Source: Chloroflexota bacterium (GTDB lineage Bacteria > Chloroflexota > Dehalococcoidia > Lucifugimonadales > UBA3495). Taken from it: DNA of 64,000 nucleotides. A program made the position numbers and the translations under genes. The notes beneath the pieces are model-generated. The model did no database searches. It worked only from the letters and a program-made list of their open reading frames with translations, and was not told where the DNA came from. The stretch's first letter is position 1. Each line of letters begins with the position of its first letter. Below are positions 34,782 through 43,824 of the stretch, piece by piece. The stretch lies in the NCBI GenBank assembly GCA_009840165.1, contig VXOG01000067.1:406-64405 (forward strand). Direction: 5' to 3'.

Positions 34782-34810
34782 AAGTTAGCAATAACGGATC
34801 ATTTTGTCAA
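34782..34810 (-). promoter_or_regulatory. Promoter of the cobamide operon
   Basis: On the minus strand TTGACA (34810-34805) and TAACTT (34787-34782) are separated by 17 bases. Transcription would start near 34775, about 35 bases before the riboswitch. Bases 34239-34410 between the terminator and the first gene hold nothing else that I can identify. Confidence 0.75.
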
Positions 34811-34924
34811 ATGGGATTTCTGGCTCACGCGTACCCACTTTGCATAATCCGTTAATCCGGCTTGCCCCTGCCGGGAGCGGATGCTAGAATTTGCCCATCC
34901 CAAACCTTCGTCCTGGAAGACGTA

Positions 34925-36163
34925 ATGCTGGTCGCTGCCGACGCCTGTCCCGTCGGTATTTTTTTGAATACCGATTCCCCGCTGACCGCATTGCTCGGCC
35001 AAGTTCAACGACTGGCCGACGAGTCCGGGGTGTCCGCGTACCTGGTGGGCGGGCCCGTTCGGGACAGCCTCCTGGGCCTTCCGGTCAAGGACCTTGACAT
35101 CTCCGTGGTAGGCGACGCTCCCGCACTGGCCGCCCGACTGGCGGACGCGGCCGGGGGGCGTCTGACCGCCCATCAACGCTTCGGGACGGCAACCGTGGCA
35201 GCCGAGGGCGCGGTGGTCGATCTCGTTACTGCGCGTCGGGAAACCTATCATCGGCCCGGTTCATTGCCAGACGTTCAACCTGGCGACATCACCGATGATC
35301 TGGCGCGCCGCGATTTCACCGTAAATGCCATGGCGGTTCCATTGTGCGGCGACGTTGGGCAACTCGTTGACCCCCACGGTGGCCAGGACGACCTGCGCGC
35401 CAAGGTAATCCGGGTTTTGCATCAGCGGAGTTTTGTTGATGACCCGACCCGCATCGTGCGGGCTGCCCGTTATTCCGGGAGGCTCGGGTTTCCCATTGCC
35501 GACGACACCTTGCCGGCGTTGAACAAGGCCCTGCCCGGCGCGATGTCCACTGTATCACGGGATCGCGTGCGTCATGAAATGGAGCGGATCTTCCAAGAAG
35601 ACCGCCCCCTGCGGGTTCTCCGACTTGCTGGCGAACTTGGGATACTCACCTCGATACACCCGTCGTTATCTGTTAACCATCTGCCCGAGGTCATCCATCC
35701 CGACCATCCAGAGGCTCCTCTGGTTTGGCTGGCGGCCCTCGCGTGGGTATTGCGGCGGTGCGAAGCGTCGGCGTTCTGCGTCGGTATCAACGCCCCTTCG
35801 GACTGGGCCCGCGTTATCGACGACACAGTTGCGCTAAGGGGTAAGGTTGACCAACTCGGCCAACCGCAATTATCTCCGTCGGTAGTATGTGCCTTGCTCG
35901 ATGGGTTGTCGCCAGATTCTCTATCAGCCGCTTGCCTGCTGTCCTCACCGACGGTGGCGGAACGCATCGGCCGTTACCTGAGCGAATGGCGGTCGATTGC
36001 GCCTCTCCTGCGTGGCACGGACCTGCTGGAGTTGGGCGTACCAGCCGGTCCTGCGGTAGGTGAAGCTTTACGAGCGTTGCGAAAGGCGCGGCTGGATGGC
36101 GAAACCCACAGCGTTGAAGACGAGCAACGCCTCGCCCGGAAATGGGCATCCGCAACAGACTAA
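34925..36163 (+). CDS. cca: CCA tRNA nucleotidyltransferase / poly(A) polymerase family
   Basis: The product has 412 residues. The class II nucleotidyltransferase head has [13 protein letters not shown] and the metal-binding KDLDISV (DxD). [19 protein letters not shown] and [18 protein letters not shown] follow; the C-terminal helical tail is present. It adds or repairs the 3' CCA of tRNAs, though a poly(A) polymerase role cannot be excluded. The ATG at 34925 with GGAAG upstream is chosen over a TTG at 34862. Confidence 0.9.
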   Translation: MLVAADACPVGIFLNTDSPLTALLGQVQRLADESGVSAYLVGGPVRDSLLGLPVKDLDISVVGDAPALAARLADAAGGRLTAHQRFGTATVAAEGAVVDLVTARRETYHRPGSLPDVQPGDITDDLARRDFTVNAMAVPLCGDVGQLVDPHGGQDDLRAKVIRVLHQRSFVDDPTRIVRAARYSGRLGFPIADDTLPALNKALPGAMSTVSRDRVRHEMERIFQEDRPLRVLRLAGELGILTSIHPSLSVNHLPEVIHPDHPEAPLVWLAALAWVLRRCEASAFCVGINAPSDWARVIDDTVALRGKVDQLGQPQLSPSVVCALLDGLSPDSLSAACLLSSPTVAERIGRYLSEWRSIAPLLRGTDLLELGVPAGPAVGEALRALRKARLDGETHSVEDEQRLARKWASATD

Positions 36164-36209
36164 TCCCGTGTTGACCACCGCCTCCCCAGGCGGCATGTGA
36201 GGAAGTGAA

Positions 36210-36443
36210 GTGACAACAGCATTCCAGATACCCGGCCCCGTTTTCTGTGTCGTCTGCAACGAAGAGCTCGACGGTCCCCATCGTTCGACCTGCCAGATGT
36301 GCGGCGGACCATTCCATCAGCCATGGCTGCCTGACAGTGATTCTCCCAGGTGCGGCCGCGTCGCGAGTCATGACGAAACCCTTGCCGTGGTTTTCCTCTG
36401 TACCGATTGCTACGAGAACCGCCGGCCACAGACTCAAAGTTGA
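36210..36443 (+). CDS. Small Cys-rich zinc-ribbon protein
   Basis: The product has 77 residues. Three CxxC pairs (CVVC, CQMC, CTDC) with an intervening PFHQPW His and an isolated Cys could bind two zinc ions, in a RING-like or treble-clef arrangement. It starts with GTG after GAGGAAGTGAA and ends 16 bases before the quinone oxidoreductase gene, so the two are probably cotranscribed. The family is not recognised. Confidence 0.65.
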   Translation: MTTAFQIPGPVFCVVCNEELDGPHRSTCQMCGGPFHQPWLPDSDSPRCGRVASHDETLAVVFLCTDCYENRRPQTQS

Positions 36444-36459
36444 GGAGTAGAAGTTACCG

Positions 36460-37497
36460 ATGAAAGCCGTCTATATCGAGTCCCACGGCGATGTGGAAGT
36501 CCTGCAATACGGTGAGCGGCCCGACCCATCGCCCGGCCCGAGCGACGTGGTGGTTCGGGTTGGCGCCAGCGCGCTCAACCGTCTCGACATATTCACCCGC
36601 GAGGGTCAGCGAGGGTTGGAGCGTGAGTTCCCGCCGCCGCTGATTCTGGGTGGGGACACCGCCGGCGACGTGGTTGCGGCCGGAGCTAACGTTAGCAGCC
36701 TCGGCGTCGGCGACCGTGTGGTGGTTAACCCTCGCCTCAGTTGCGGGGTATGCCAGTGGTGTGGCTCGGGACGCGATGAGTTGTGCCGGCGCAGCCGCTT
36801 CCTGGGCACGGCAATGGACGGCAGTTACGCCGAACTCGTTACCGTGCCGGAAGTCAATGCCTACCGCCTGGATGATACGGTGTCGTTTGCCGACGCCGCG
36901 GCCGTTCCCACCACCTACCTGCCGGTGTGGAACATGGCGGTGCGTCGGGCCGCGCTGCAACCGTGGGAAACTGCGCTGGTGTTTTCAGCGTCGGCCGGCG
37001 TGGGGGCGGCGGCGATTCAGGTATTCAAAAACGTCGTAGGCGCCACCGTCATCGCCACCACGAGCACGCCAGAAAAGATGGAACTGGCCCGCAACCTGGG
37101 CGCCGATCACGTCATCAACTATAACGAAGAGGACATCGCCCAGCGCGTGCGTGAAATCACCGGCGGCGCGGGGGTTGACCTGCTGGTTGATCACGTGGGC
37201 GCTGACGTTTGGGCCCACGGCTTCCGGTCTCTTCGCGCCGGCGGACGCTACTGCATCTGCGGAGCCACCAGCGGCCTGCGCGCCGAGTTGCATCTCGGCC
37301 TGCTTTTCAGCCGACAGATTGAAGTGTACGGCGGTTACATGGGTTCACGGGAGGACATGCGGCAGATCGTCGCCAGCCTCAACCGTGGCGTCATCAAGCC
37401 CGCCATTCACCAGACCTACCCGCTGGCCCAAGCCGCCGATGCGCATCGCGCGATGGAGGCCACCAACTTCTTCGGCAAACTGCTGTTACAGCCGTAA
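36460..37497 (+). CDS. Zinc-binding MDR dehydrogenase / quinone oxidoreductase-like
   Basis: The product has 345 residues. The GroES-like half has RLDIFTREGQRG and GGDTAGDVVAAG. The structural zinc site is CGVCQWCGSGRDELC. The Rossmann half has FSASAGVGAAAIQVF. The catalytic zinc ligand pattern is not the alcohol dehydrogenase one, so reduction of quinones or enones with NAD(P)H is more likely. GAGGAG precedes the ATG. Confidence 0.87.
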   Translation: MKAVYIESHGDVEVLQYGERPDPSPGPSDVVVRVGASALNRLDIFTREGQRGLEREFPPPLILGGDTAGDVVAAGANVSSLGVGDRVVVNPRLSCGVCQWCGSGRDELCRRSRFLGTAMDGSYAELVTVPEVNAYRLDDTVSFADAAAVPTTYLPVWNMAVRRAALQPWETALVFSASAGVGAAAIQVFKNVVGATVIATTSTPEKMELARNLGADHVINYNEEDIAQRVREITGGAGVDLLVDHVGADVWAHGFRSLRAGGRYCICGATSGLRAELHLGLLFSRQIEVYGGYMGSREDMRQIVASLNRGVIKPAIHQTYPLAQAADAHRAMEATNFFGKLLLQP

Positions 37498-37557
37498 TAC
37501 CAGCAGGATCGTTTCCTGCTAGCCTACCTTCCGCAGTTACTCGCAAAGGAGAGTGAA

Positions 37558-37836
37558 TTGGACACGTTGCCCCCCCGACTTTGGAACGTCAAAACCCTGA
37601 GTAGGCCGGCACATCGGCTCTTTGGGACACTGCTCGTTGCTGGCGCGCTCACCCTGCTGGCTTGCACGAGCGCCGCGCCTTCTGAATGTGTCAAAGCCGC
37701 TGAAGACGCCGGTCTGCCGGAAAACGTCATCGAGCAACTCAAAAAGCCCGGCGATCTGAACGCCATTGAGCGGGTTGCCCTGCGTGAAGTTCTCAAGAAA
37801 GCCGGCCTGGACGACGTCTGCGACCAGATTAACTGA
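37558..37836 (+). CDS. Small lipoprotein
   Basis: The product has 92 residues. A basic N-terminus, a hydrophobic stretch and the lipobox LLAC mark it for lipid attachment. The mature 58 residues are helical and contain two more Cys (SECVKAA and DDVCDQIN), which could form a disulfide. It starts at TTG with AAAGGAGAGTGAA upstream and overlaps the next gene by one base (TGATG). Family unknown. Confidence 0.7.
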   Translation: MDTLPPRLWNVKTLSRPAHRLFGTLLVAGALTLLACTSAAPSECVKAAEDAGLPENVIEQLKKPGDLNAIERVALREVLKKAGLDDVCDQIN

Positions 37837-38153
37837 TGCGAACCCTTGTGACCTTTGCCAAGTGGGTTGCTCTGTATGTGGCGATTCTTACGCTTCTAGG
37901 TATCGCCTGCCATCACCTGCCGACCCCCATAAACACGTGGGCGGTCGTCGCCATAGTGGGATTGCTCATCGCAGCTCTGCACGGAATATTCATCCCGGAT
38001 GTAATCAACTGGTTTCGGTTCGCGTTCAAATGCGTTCGGATGGCAATCAAATGGGCACGGATTGCGCTCAATTGGCTGTTCACTCAACTCTGGGCGAAGG
38101 TTAAGGGAAGGCGAAAACTGGAGGAGGCCCCGCCGTTCAACAGAGAGGTGTAA
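37836..38153 (+). CDS. Small membrane protein
   Basis: The product has 105 residues. Two hydrophobic helices lie at about residues 5-25 and 33-53, followed by an amphipathic Trp/Lys-rich stretch and a basic tail. It is translationally coupled to the upstream lipoprotein. The pair may form a small envelope complex. No family is recognised. It ends directly at the convergent proS stop codon. Confidence 0.65.
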   Translation: MRTLVTFAKWVALYVAILTLLGIACHHLPTPINTWAVVAIVGLLIAALHGIFIPDVINWFRFAFKCVRMAIKWARIALNWLFTQLWAKVKGRRKLEEAPPFNREV

Positions 38154-39857
38154 TTAGGCTGCCCTCAGCAGCCCCTTTACCGCGCCTAACACATCGTTCA
38201 GCGCCACCATCTCCGCCTCAGCCTCGGTCCGCCCGCGCATCTCTACTGCTGATTGGCGCAGGTTGCGGGGGCTGACTACCAACCGGACCGGCAGGCCCAT
38301 CAGGTCGGCGTCGTTGAACTTGACGCCGGCCGCCGCGTCCGTGCGGTCGTCGAACAGCGTTTGGATTCCGGCGGCCCACAGCCGGTCATACAGGTCGCCG
38401 GCGGCTTCCGCCACGGCATCGTCGGACATGTTCAATCCCACCAGGTGGACCTGGTACGGCGCGATGGGCGGCGGGAACACAATGCCGCGCTCGTCGTGGT
38501 TCTGCTCGATGGCCGCGGCCAGGATGCGACTCACCCCGATGCCATAGCAACCCATGGTGATCGGCTGCTGCTGCCCGTCGGTGTCAAGGTAGTAGGCGCC
38601 CAGCGCCTCGCTGAAGAAGGTTCCCAGCTTGAAAATGTGCCCAACCTCAACGCCGCGAGTTGATGCCAGCGTGGCGCCACATTGGGCACAGCGGTGCCCC
38701 GGCTTGGTCAGGGCGATGTCGGTGATGATGTCGGCGTCGAAGTCTCTGGGATAGTTGGCGTTGCGGTAGTGGGTGTCCGGGTTGTTCGCGCCCACCACGA
38801 AGTTGCCGCCGTTGCTGATGGACGGGTCGGCGATCTTCCGGATACCGGTCAGCCCGATAGCGGACGCCGAGCCGGCCACCAAGCCGGCCGCGGCCACTTC
38901 GTCGTCATCGGCAAGGCGCAACTCGTTGCAGTGCAGCGCGTTCTTCAGCTTGATCTCGTTGACATCCAGGTCGCCCCGGATGGTTACGAACACCACCTCG
39001 CCATCTGCGGAATAGAACACCGCCTTCAACGTTTGCGCCTCAGTGATTCCCAAGAACTCTGCCAGCGTGGCGATGGTCTTGATGCCCGGCGTGGCTACCT
39101 CTTCCAGCGGCAATGGATCCGGGGTTTCCAGGTTCAGGTACACCCCTTCGGCTTTTTCAGCGTTGGCCGCGTAGCCGCAACGGGAGCAGGTGATTACCGT
39201 ATCCTCGCCGGTGTCGGTGGGCAGGAGGAACTCGTGGGAGTCCTTGCCGCCGATGGCCCCGCTGTCGGCTTCGGCCATCACCACCGGGATGCTGCACCGA
39301 CGGAACACGTTGCGATACGCCTGGGCCATGGCCTGGTAGGATTCATCCAGCCCAGCATCATCTGCATCGAAGGAATAGGCGTCCTTCATGGTGAACTCGC
39401 GCACTCGCACCAGTCCGGCGCGGGGGCGCGGTTCGTCACGAAACTTGGTCTGCATCTGGTACAGGATGACCGGCAAATCCCGGTAGCTCTGCACGTTGCC
39501 TTTGACGATGTTGGTGACCACTTCCTCATGGGTGGGGGCCAATGCCAACGGACGCCCGCGGCGGTCCTCCAGCGAAAACATATTGTCGCCAAATGCGGCG
39601 GCTCGTCCGGTCTGCTGCCACAGTTCCATGGGCTGCAAAGCCGGCATCCGTAGCTCCTGGCCGGCGGCGGCGTCCATTTCCTCGCGGACGATCTGCTCAA
39701 TCTTCTGCAACGACCGCCAGGCCAGCGGCAGGTAGGCATAGACGCCGGCCGCGACCTGCTGGATCAGGCCGGCCCGCAGCATCAGGCGGTGGCTGGTGGT
39801 CTCAGCCTCCGGCGGGTCGTCGCGGAGGGTGCGGGTGACGAGTCGGGAGATACGCAT
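38154..39857 (-). CDS. proS: Prolyl-tRNA synthetase (bacterial type)
   Basis: The product has 567 residues, the full bacterial length. Class II motifs are AGVYAYLPLAWRSLQKIEQIV (motif 1 region), the FRDEPRPRAGLVRVREF segment (motif 2) and GCYGIGVSRILAA (motif 3). The INS editing domain (about residues 230-380) is present, with ATLAEFLGITEAQTLKAVFY. The anticodon-binding domain is at the C-terminus. It charges tRNA-Pro and clears Ala-tRNA-Pro. Its start is 3 bases from the VapC-like stop codon. Confidence 0.95.
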   Translation of the reverse strand: MRISRLVTRTLRDDPPEAETTSHRLMLRAGLIQQVAAGVYAYLPLAWRSLQKIEQIVREEMDAAAGQELRMPALQPMELWQQTGRAAAFGDNMFSLEDRRGRPLALAPTHEEVVTNIVKGNVQSYRDLPVILYQMQTKFRDEPRPRAGLVRVREFTMKDAYSFDADDAGLDESYQAMAQAYRNVFRRCSIPVVMAEADSGAIGGKDSHEFLLPTDTGEDTVITCSRCGYAANAEKAEGVYLNLETPDPLPLEEVATPGIKTIATLAEFLGITEAQTLKAVFYSADGEVVFVTIRGDLDVNEIKLKNALHCNELRLADDDEVAAAGLVAGSASAIGLTGIRKIADPSISNGGNFVVGANNPDTHYRNANYPRDFDADIITDIALTKPGHRCAQCGATLASTRGVEVGHIFKLGTFFSEALGAYYLDTDGQQQPITMGCYGIGVSRILAAAIEQNHDERGIVFPPPIAPYQVHLVGLNMSDDAVAEAAGDLYDRLWAAGIQTLFDDRTDAAAGVKFNDADLMGLPVRLVVSPRNLRQSAVEMRGRTEAEAEMVALNDVLGAVKGLLRAA

Positions 39858-39860
39858 AGG

Positions 39861-40295
39861 TCAGGCGGTTCCCTCCGTTGACCAGGGGTTGATGAGTTCT
39901 ACGCCGCAGTCGGTGAAATCGCTGGTGTTTCGGGTGGCCACGGCCATGTTTTGGGAGCGGGCGATGGCGGCGATTTGGCAATCACCCTGCTCAATGCGCC
40001 GCCCCATAGCACGCCGGCTGGCGTATATTTCGGCATAAATCTGTGCAGCAGCGCTGTCAAAAGGAAGGATGCGGTCTTCAAAGTACACTCGGAGCAGGTA
40101 ATCAGTTCGCAGAGACAGTCCGTTTCGCCGATGTCCCGCCGGCATAATGGCAAGACCGCGACGCATTTCTGCTTCGGTTACGGCGGTGGTGAACATCTCC
40201 TGAATAACTTGCCGACGCCACCAAGCCAGAACTGGGGGATGGATACGCTCTCTCACCAATTCCGACGTTACATTAGTGTCAAGAATCGTCGTCAT
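39861..40295 (-). CDS. VapC-like PIN-domain toxin (FitB type)
   Basis: The product has 144 residues. The PIN acidic residues are visible in ILDTNVTSEL (Asp), TEAEMRRGLA (Glu) and GDCQIAAIARSQNMAVATRNTSDF (two Asp). These coordinate Mg in an RNase active site; VapC enzymes cut initiator tRNA or other RNAs. It overlaps the antitoxin gene upstream by 17 bases. The start MTTILDTN is preferred over an ATG four codons earlier. Confidence 0.88.
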   Translation of the reverse strand: MTTILDTNVTSELVRERIHPPVLAWWRRQVIQEMFTTAVTEAEMRRGLAIMPAGHRRNGLSLRTDYLLRVYFEDRILPFDSAAAQIYAEIYASRRAMGRRIEQGDCQIAAIARSQNMAVATRNTSDFTDCGVELINPWSTEGTA

Positions 40296-40560
40296 CGGAG
40301 ACAGCATCCTTGAAAATGAATTGTATTGGCTCCCCAGTGCTTCGCGGCGGGACTACCACATCCACGACGCCGAGGTCTTTGAACAGCTCGTGTATGGCAG
40401 CGGCATGGTCCTTGGGAAGCGGCAACACTCCCGGCTTGTCCAGCGCTATGTGGAGGACGTTCAACGCTTCCTCCTCAATGGAGCAACCGTTGCCAACGGC
40501 CCGAGCGCGCAGACGCACCGCCGTTTCTTCGTCGAGGTCGTCTAGATTTATGCTGGCCAC
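40279..40560 (-). CDS. FitA-like ribbon-helix-helix antitoxin
   Basis: The product has 93 residues. The N-terminal 40 residues, INLDDLDEETAVRLRARAVG then SIEEEALNVLHIAL, are the FitA/VapB ribbon-helix-helix pattern. The C-terminus would bind the PIN toxin encoded just downstream. It ends in a run of Asp. As in other systems it probably represses its own promoter, though no operator was located. Confidence 0.85.
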   Translation of the reverse strand: MASINLDDLDEETAVRLRARAVGNGCSIEEEALNVLHIALDKPGVLPLPKDHAAAIHELFKDLGVVDVVVPPRSTGEPIQFIFKDAVSDDDDS

Positions 40561-40613
40561 CGCGCCACCTCCGTCAGAGGCATTGGGCTATTTTAGCACG
40601 GCGGGCGTTGGGG

Positions 40614-41357
40614 TTATTTCGGATGGCGCGCTCGCCAATCGGCTAGTCGTTCCGCCGCGATGTCAATATCGCTCTGCTGGTCCGACTTGTCGCCACCTTG
40701 CAGGATTAGGATAGACGAGTCCGGCAGTTTGGCAAGGTAAATGCGCTGTCCGGAGTCCAGGCGGCGCTCAAACAAACCAGGGCAATTTTGCAAAGGTTTG
40801 TAGTCGCCCAAATTGCCCCTTCGCATTTGGGTGATAACATCCCGCACACGTTGGTTAGGTGTCCGGCTCAGTCCACTTAGCCAATCGGTGTATGGTTCGC
40901 GCCCCTGACGATCGCTGTAATATTGGACTCGGATAGCCTCTAGATTCAGGGGAGTATCTGCTGTTATTTGTTCCTTGTCGGCTAGGGCTTTGGAAAGCTG
41001 TTCAAGCTGCGCTAGCAACTGGTATTGTTCGCCTTCGGCGGCTTCAGTACGACGTTTTTGCTCCTGTCTTTCCTCTTCGGACATTTCTAGCAATTGGTCC
41101 ATCTCGGATTGAACTCTTGACCGTTCTGCCGCACGCGCGACTCGCTCTTTTACGTCGTAGAATAAGCGTCCTGCATTTGTCCCCAGAGCATAATCTACGC
41201 CGATGACGATGGCCTTTTCAAAATCGGCGGTGGCCCCGTCAAGATCTTCTATCTCCGCTTTTGCAGTGCCACGTTCAATGCAAGCAAATACGTTGCCAGA
41301 ATTCAAGGTCAAAGCTCGGTCAAAGTCAGCGATAGCTCCCTCATGATCTCCATTCAA
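40614..41357 (-). CDS. C-terminal part of frameshifted gene: TPRs, coiled coil and RelE/HigB-like domain
   Basis: This frame (247 residues from TTG 41357) is the continuation of 41423-42538. It is open further up, to about 41442, where adding one A to an AAAA run would join the halves as ...QDSPEKSISVLDRAIDQNP. It has a further TPR (GDHEGAIADFDRALTLN), a Glu/Arg/Gln-rich coiled coil, then a 105-residue domain, VQYYSDRQGREPYTDWLSGL through LILQGGDKSDQQSDIDIA. That domain closely parallels the toxin at 19044-19358. A TPR array joined to a RelE-fold domain is unusual. The base composition is lower in G+C than the neighbours. Confidence 0.7.
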   Translation of the reverse strand: MNGDHEGAIADFDRALTLNSGNVFACIERGTAKAEIEDLDGATADFEKAIVIGVDYALGTNAGRLFYDVKERVARAAERSRVQSEMDQLLEMSEEERQEQKRRTEAAEGEQYQLLAQLEQLSKALADKEQITADTPLNLEAIRVQYYSDRQGREPYTDWLSGLSRTPNQRVRDVITQMRRGNLGDYKPLQNCPGLFERRLDSGQRIYLAKLPDSSILILQGGDKSDQQSDIDIAAERLADWRARHPK

Positions 41358-41422
41358 TCGCTTGGATTGGCCCCGAGCGATATAAGCGTCCTCATCATCA
41401 GGATTCTGATCTATAGCTCGGT

Positions 41423-42538
41423 CTAGAACGGAGATGGATTTTCAGGACTGTCTTGCGCCATCTCGACTAGGGCCAAGTTGTGGCGGGCAGATTCGTGGTT
41501 AGGATCTAAAACTATAGCTTGCTCGAAGTCGACAATCGCTCCGCTAAAATCTCCATTAGCTAGTTTAGCTGTTCCTCTGCTATACCAAATGTCTGCGCGG
41601 TTTGGGTCCAACGTGATCGCGTGGCTGTAATCTGCCATCGCTGCTTCATAATCTTGCAGATGCCATTTGACGGTGCCTCGATAGATGTATGCATCAACCA
41701 AATCCGGATCTAAGCCAATCGCACGATCGTAATCAGCAATGGCTAGTTCGTTATTGCCTTCCTCCATCATGACATTTCCGCGTTCAAGAAAAACGTTGGC
41801 ATCTTTGGGATCCAAAGGAGTGTGGCGGATAACATCAGAAGAATCGAGAATGAAATCGATGCGACCGTCTCTCAACTCTTCAGCAGCTTTTTTGTTTTCC
41901 CGAGCTCTCCAGTAAGTTGGGTCTAAAGCTAGAGCCCGCTCGTAATCCACGATGGCCCCGTCATAGTCTCCCTGGCGCCGTTTGGCAATACCTCGATTGC
42001 CATAGGCTTTTGTGTAATCGGGATTCAGTCTAATGGCTCGGTTATAGTGCTCTATGGCACTGTCATGGTTCCCTGCTCGTAGGTCAGCATTGCCGCGATT
42101 GTAATAAAATTCTGCTTCATTTCTGGGTCCATTTTGGATGCTGTGGACGGTGTATCTTGACGCAGTGTTCCGCGGATTGTGGGCAGGCCGATCAGCGGTA
42201 ACCGGGGTTAGCTTATAGGCTCGCTCATAATCCCCGCGTGCCCTGTCGTGGTCTCCATCGTTAGCTTTAGCGTCGCCCCGCTTGCGGTAAGCGGTCGCTA
42301 CGTTGCCCCGGTTGTGGTAGCTGAGAGCGGTGTTACGGTCAGCCGCGATGGCGAGCTCATAGTAGGTGATCGCCTCTTCGTAGTCTCCGGCATCGAGACG
42401 GGCGTTGCCTAATCCGACTAACTCTGCGGCTTCCTGCTTGGCCGCTGCCCGACCAACCGGAGGTGATGCAGGCTGGCCTTGATTCAGTTTTCTGGCCGAG
42501 CTTTTGCGATTACGCTTACTATATTTCCGCTTTGCCAT
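41423..42538 (-). CDS. N-terminal TPR part of frameshifted TPR-RelE gene
   Basis: The product has 371 residues before a premature stop. A basic N-terminus (KRKYSKRNRKSSARK) precedes about seven tetratricopeptide repeats of the type YNRGNADLRAGNHDSAIEHYNRAIRLNPDY. The reading frame is lost at AAAA (41439-41442); a single-base deletion or a -1 slip would explain it. One sampled 60-base line (41461-41520) has 29 G/C, clearly below the surrounding genes, which suggests recent acquisition. TPRs mediate protein-protein contacts, perhaps controlling the RelE-like domain. Confidence 0.75.
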   Translation of the reverse strand: MAKRKYSKRNRKSSARKLNQGQPASPPVGRAAAKQEAAELVGLGNARLDAGDYEEAITYYELAIAADRNTALSYHNRGNVATAYRKRGDAKANDGDHDRARGDYERAYKLTPVTADRPAHNPRNTASRYTVHSIQNGPRNEAEFYYNRGNADLRAGNHDSAIEHYNRAIRLNPDYTKAYGNRGIAKRRQGDYDGAIVDYERALALDPTYWRARENKKAAEELRDGRIDFILDSSDVIRHTPLDPKDANVFLERGNVMMEEGNNELAIADYDRAIGLDPDLVDAYIYRGTVKWHLQDYEAAMADYSHAITLDPNRADIWYSRGTAKLANGDFSGAIVDFEQAIVLDPNHESARHNLALVEMAQDSPENPSPF

Positions 42539-42548
42539 ACAGGGAATA

Positions 42549-43790
42549 TTACCCCATCGCATTCACATTCGCCATGCCCAGCCGGAACTGCCCCAGGTTG
42601 TCGTAGGCGCTGGTGTTGACCATGAAGTGCTGCGCGGCGGCGTTGATGTCGCGTATGCAGCGCTGCAGGACGCGGTCGTTGTAGATGGCGTTGCCCCCGC
42701 CGTATCGGAACGCAGTGGTCGCCACCTGGCAGGCGATGTCCGTGGCATATACACAGGCGCCGCGCAGACGCAGTTGACTTTCCAGGTCCGGCCGTTCGTT
42801 GCGCAGGCAGAACTCCCAGGCGTCTTCCAGCGCCTCCCGACACAGCGCCCGTGCCGCCCGCAACTGCTGGTCGCACTTGCCGAGGTCGTGCTGCAAAGCC
42901 CCGCGCAGGCCGATGGGGGAGGCCAGATAACCCCGCTGGTATGACCCTGCCTGTAGCGAAATCTCGTCTAGCGCCCGCCTCGCCACGCCCAGGGCGAAGG
43001 CCGCGTGGTCAGGAGTAACAAACCCGGGCCTCCCCATCCAGAACATCGGCCCGCCCTTGCGGGGATCCGTGGTCGGCAGGTCGAATGCCATGTCCTCCGA
43101 AACGAAGTAGTCCGTCACCACGAAGTCCCGGCTGCCCGTGCCCTGTAGCCCCATCACCTGCCAGTTGTTCAGAAATTGAACGTCCTCTACCGGGCAGGCC
43201 ATGATCATGTGCTCCGGCCCCGGTTCGTCGTCCCGCACGATGCGAAACCCAGCCAGCAGCCAGGACGAATGCGCGGAACCGCTGGCGAACGGCCACCGTC
43301 CGCTGACCCTCCACCCGCCCTCCACCGGCGTCGCCAGACCACGGGGTATGAGCGCGCCCGATGCTATGGGCATCCGGTCGCCTGGGAATATCCGCCCCAC
43401 ACCCGCTTCGGGAATAAATGCACCGCACAGGGCGGTGCTGGTGCTGTTGATGAACGCGCACCATCCCGCCGAAGTGTTGATGTACGAAAGCTCGTCGATC
43501 AACTCCAGGTACAGGAGCGGGTCCACTTCCGGCCCACCCAGTTCCCGAGGCACCTTTAGCGACAGCAGCCCCTCATGGTACAGCGCTTCTACGGACGACC
43601 ACTCCAGCGTCTCGGTCACGTCGTTGGCTTCGGCGTCGCCTTCCAGTGTCGGGCGAACTCGATCTATGGCGGTCAGCAGGCTCTCCCGCAGGGTTTCCCG
43701 ATCCAACGGCAACTCCGGTATCCCGGCGCTCTCCAGCGCCGAAACGTCGAATGGCTGGATAAAGTCTTCTGTGCTGGTTGCGGTGGTCAT
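42549..43790 (-). CDS. Acyl-CoA dehydrogenase family flavoprotein
   Basis: The product has 413 residues. The N-terminal helical domain has LKVPRELGGPEVDPLLYLELIDELSY. The middle beta domain has GGWRVSGRWPFASGSAHSSW. The C-terminal helical domain has AFALGVARRALDEI and FRYGGGNAIYN. The layout resembles the HpaB/DszC-like monooxygenase branch as much as true acyl-CoA dehydrogenases; no catalytic Glu is evident. A flavin-dependent hydroxylase is therefore possible. Confidence 0.85.
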   Translation of the reverse strand: MTTATSTEDFIQPFDVSALESAGIPELPLDRETLRESLLTAIDRVRPTLEGDAEANDVTETLEWSSVEALYHEGLLSLKVPRELGGPEVDPLLYLELIDELSYINTSAGWCAFINSTSTALCGAFIPEAGVGRIFPGDRMPIASGALIPRGLATPVEGGWRVSGRWPFASGSAHSSWLLAGFRIVRDDEPGPEHMIMACPVEDVQFLNNWQVMGLQGTGSRDFVVTDYFVSEDMAFDLPTTDPRKGGPMFWMGRPGFVTPDHAAFALGVARRALDEISLQAGSYQRGYLASPIGLRGALQHDLGKCDQQLRAARALCREALEDAWEFCLRNERPDLESQLRLRGACVYATDIACQVATTAFRYGGGNAIYNDRVLQRCIRDINAAAQHFMVNTSAYDNLGQFRLGMANVNAMG

Positions 43791-43824
43791 GCCTTATCCC
43801 TGTATTCTTGGAACATCGTGCCGT

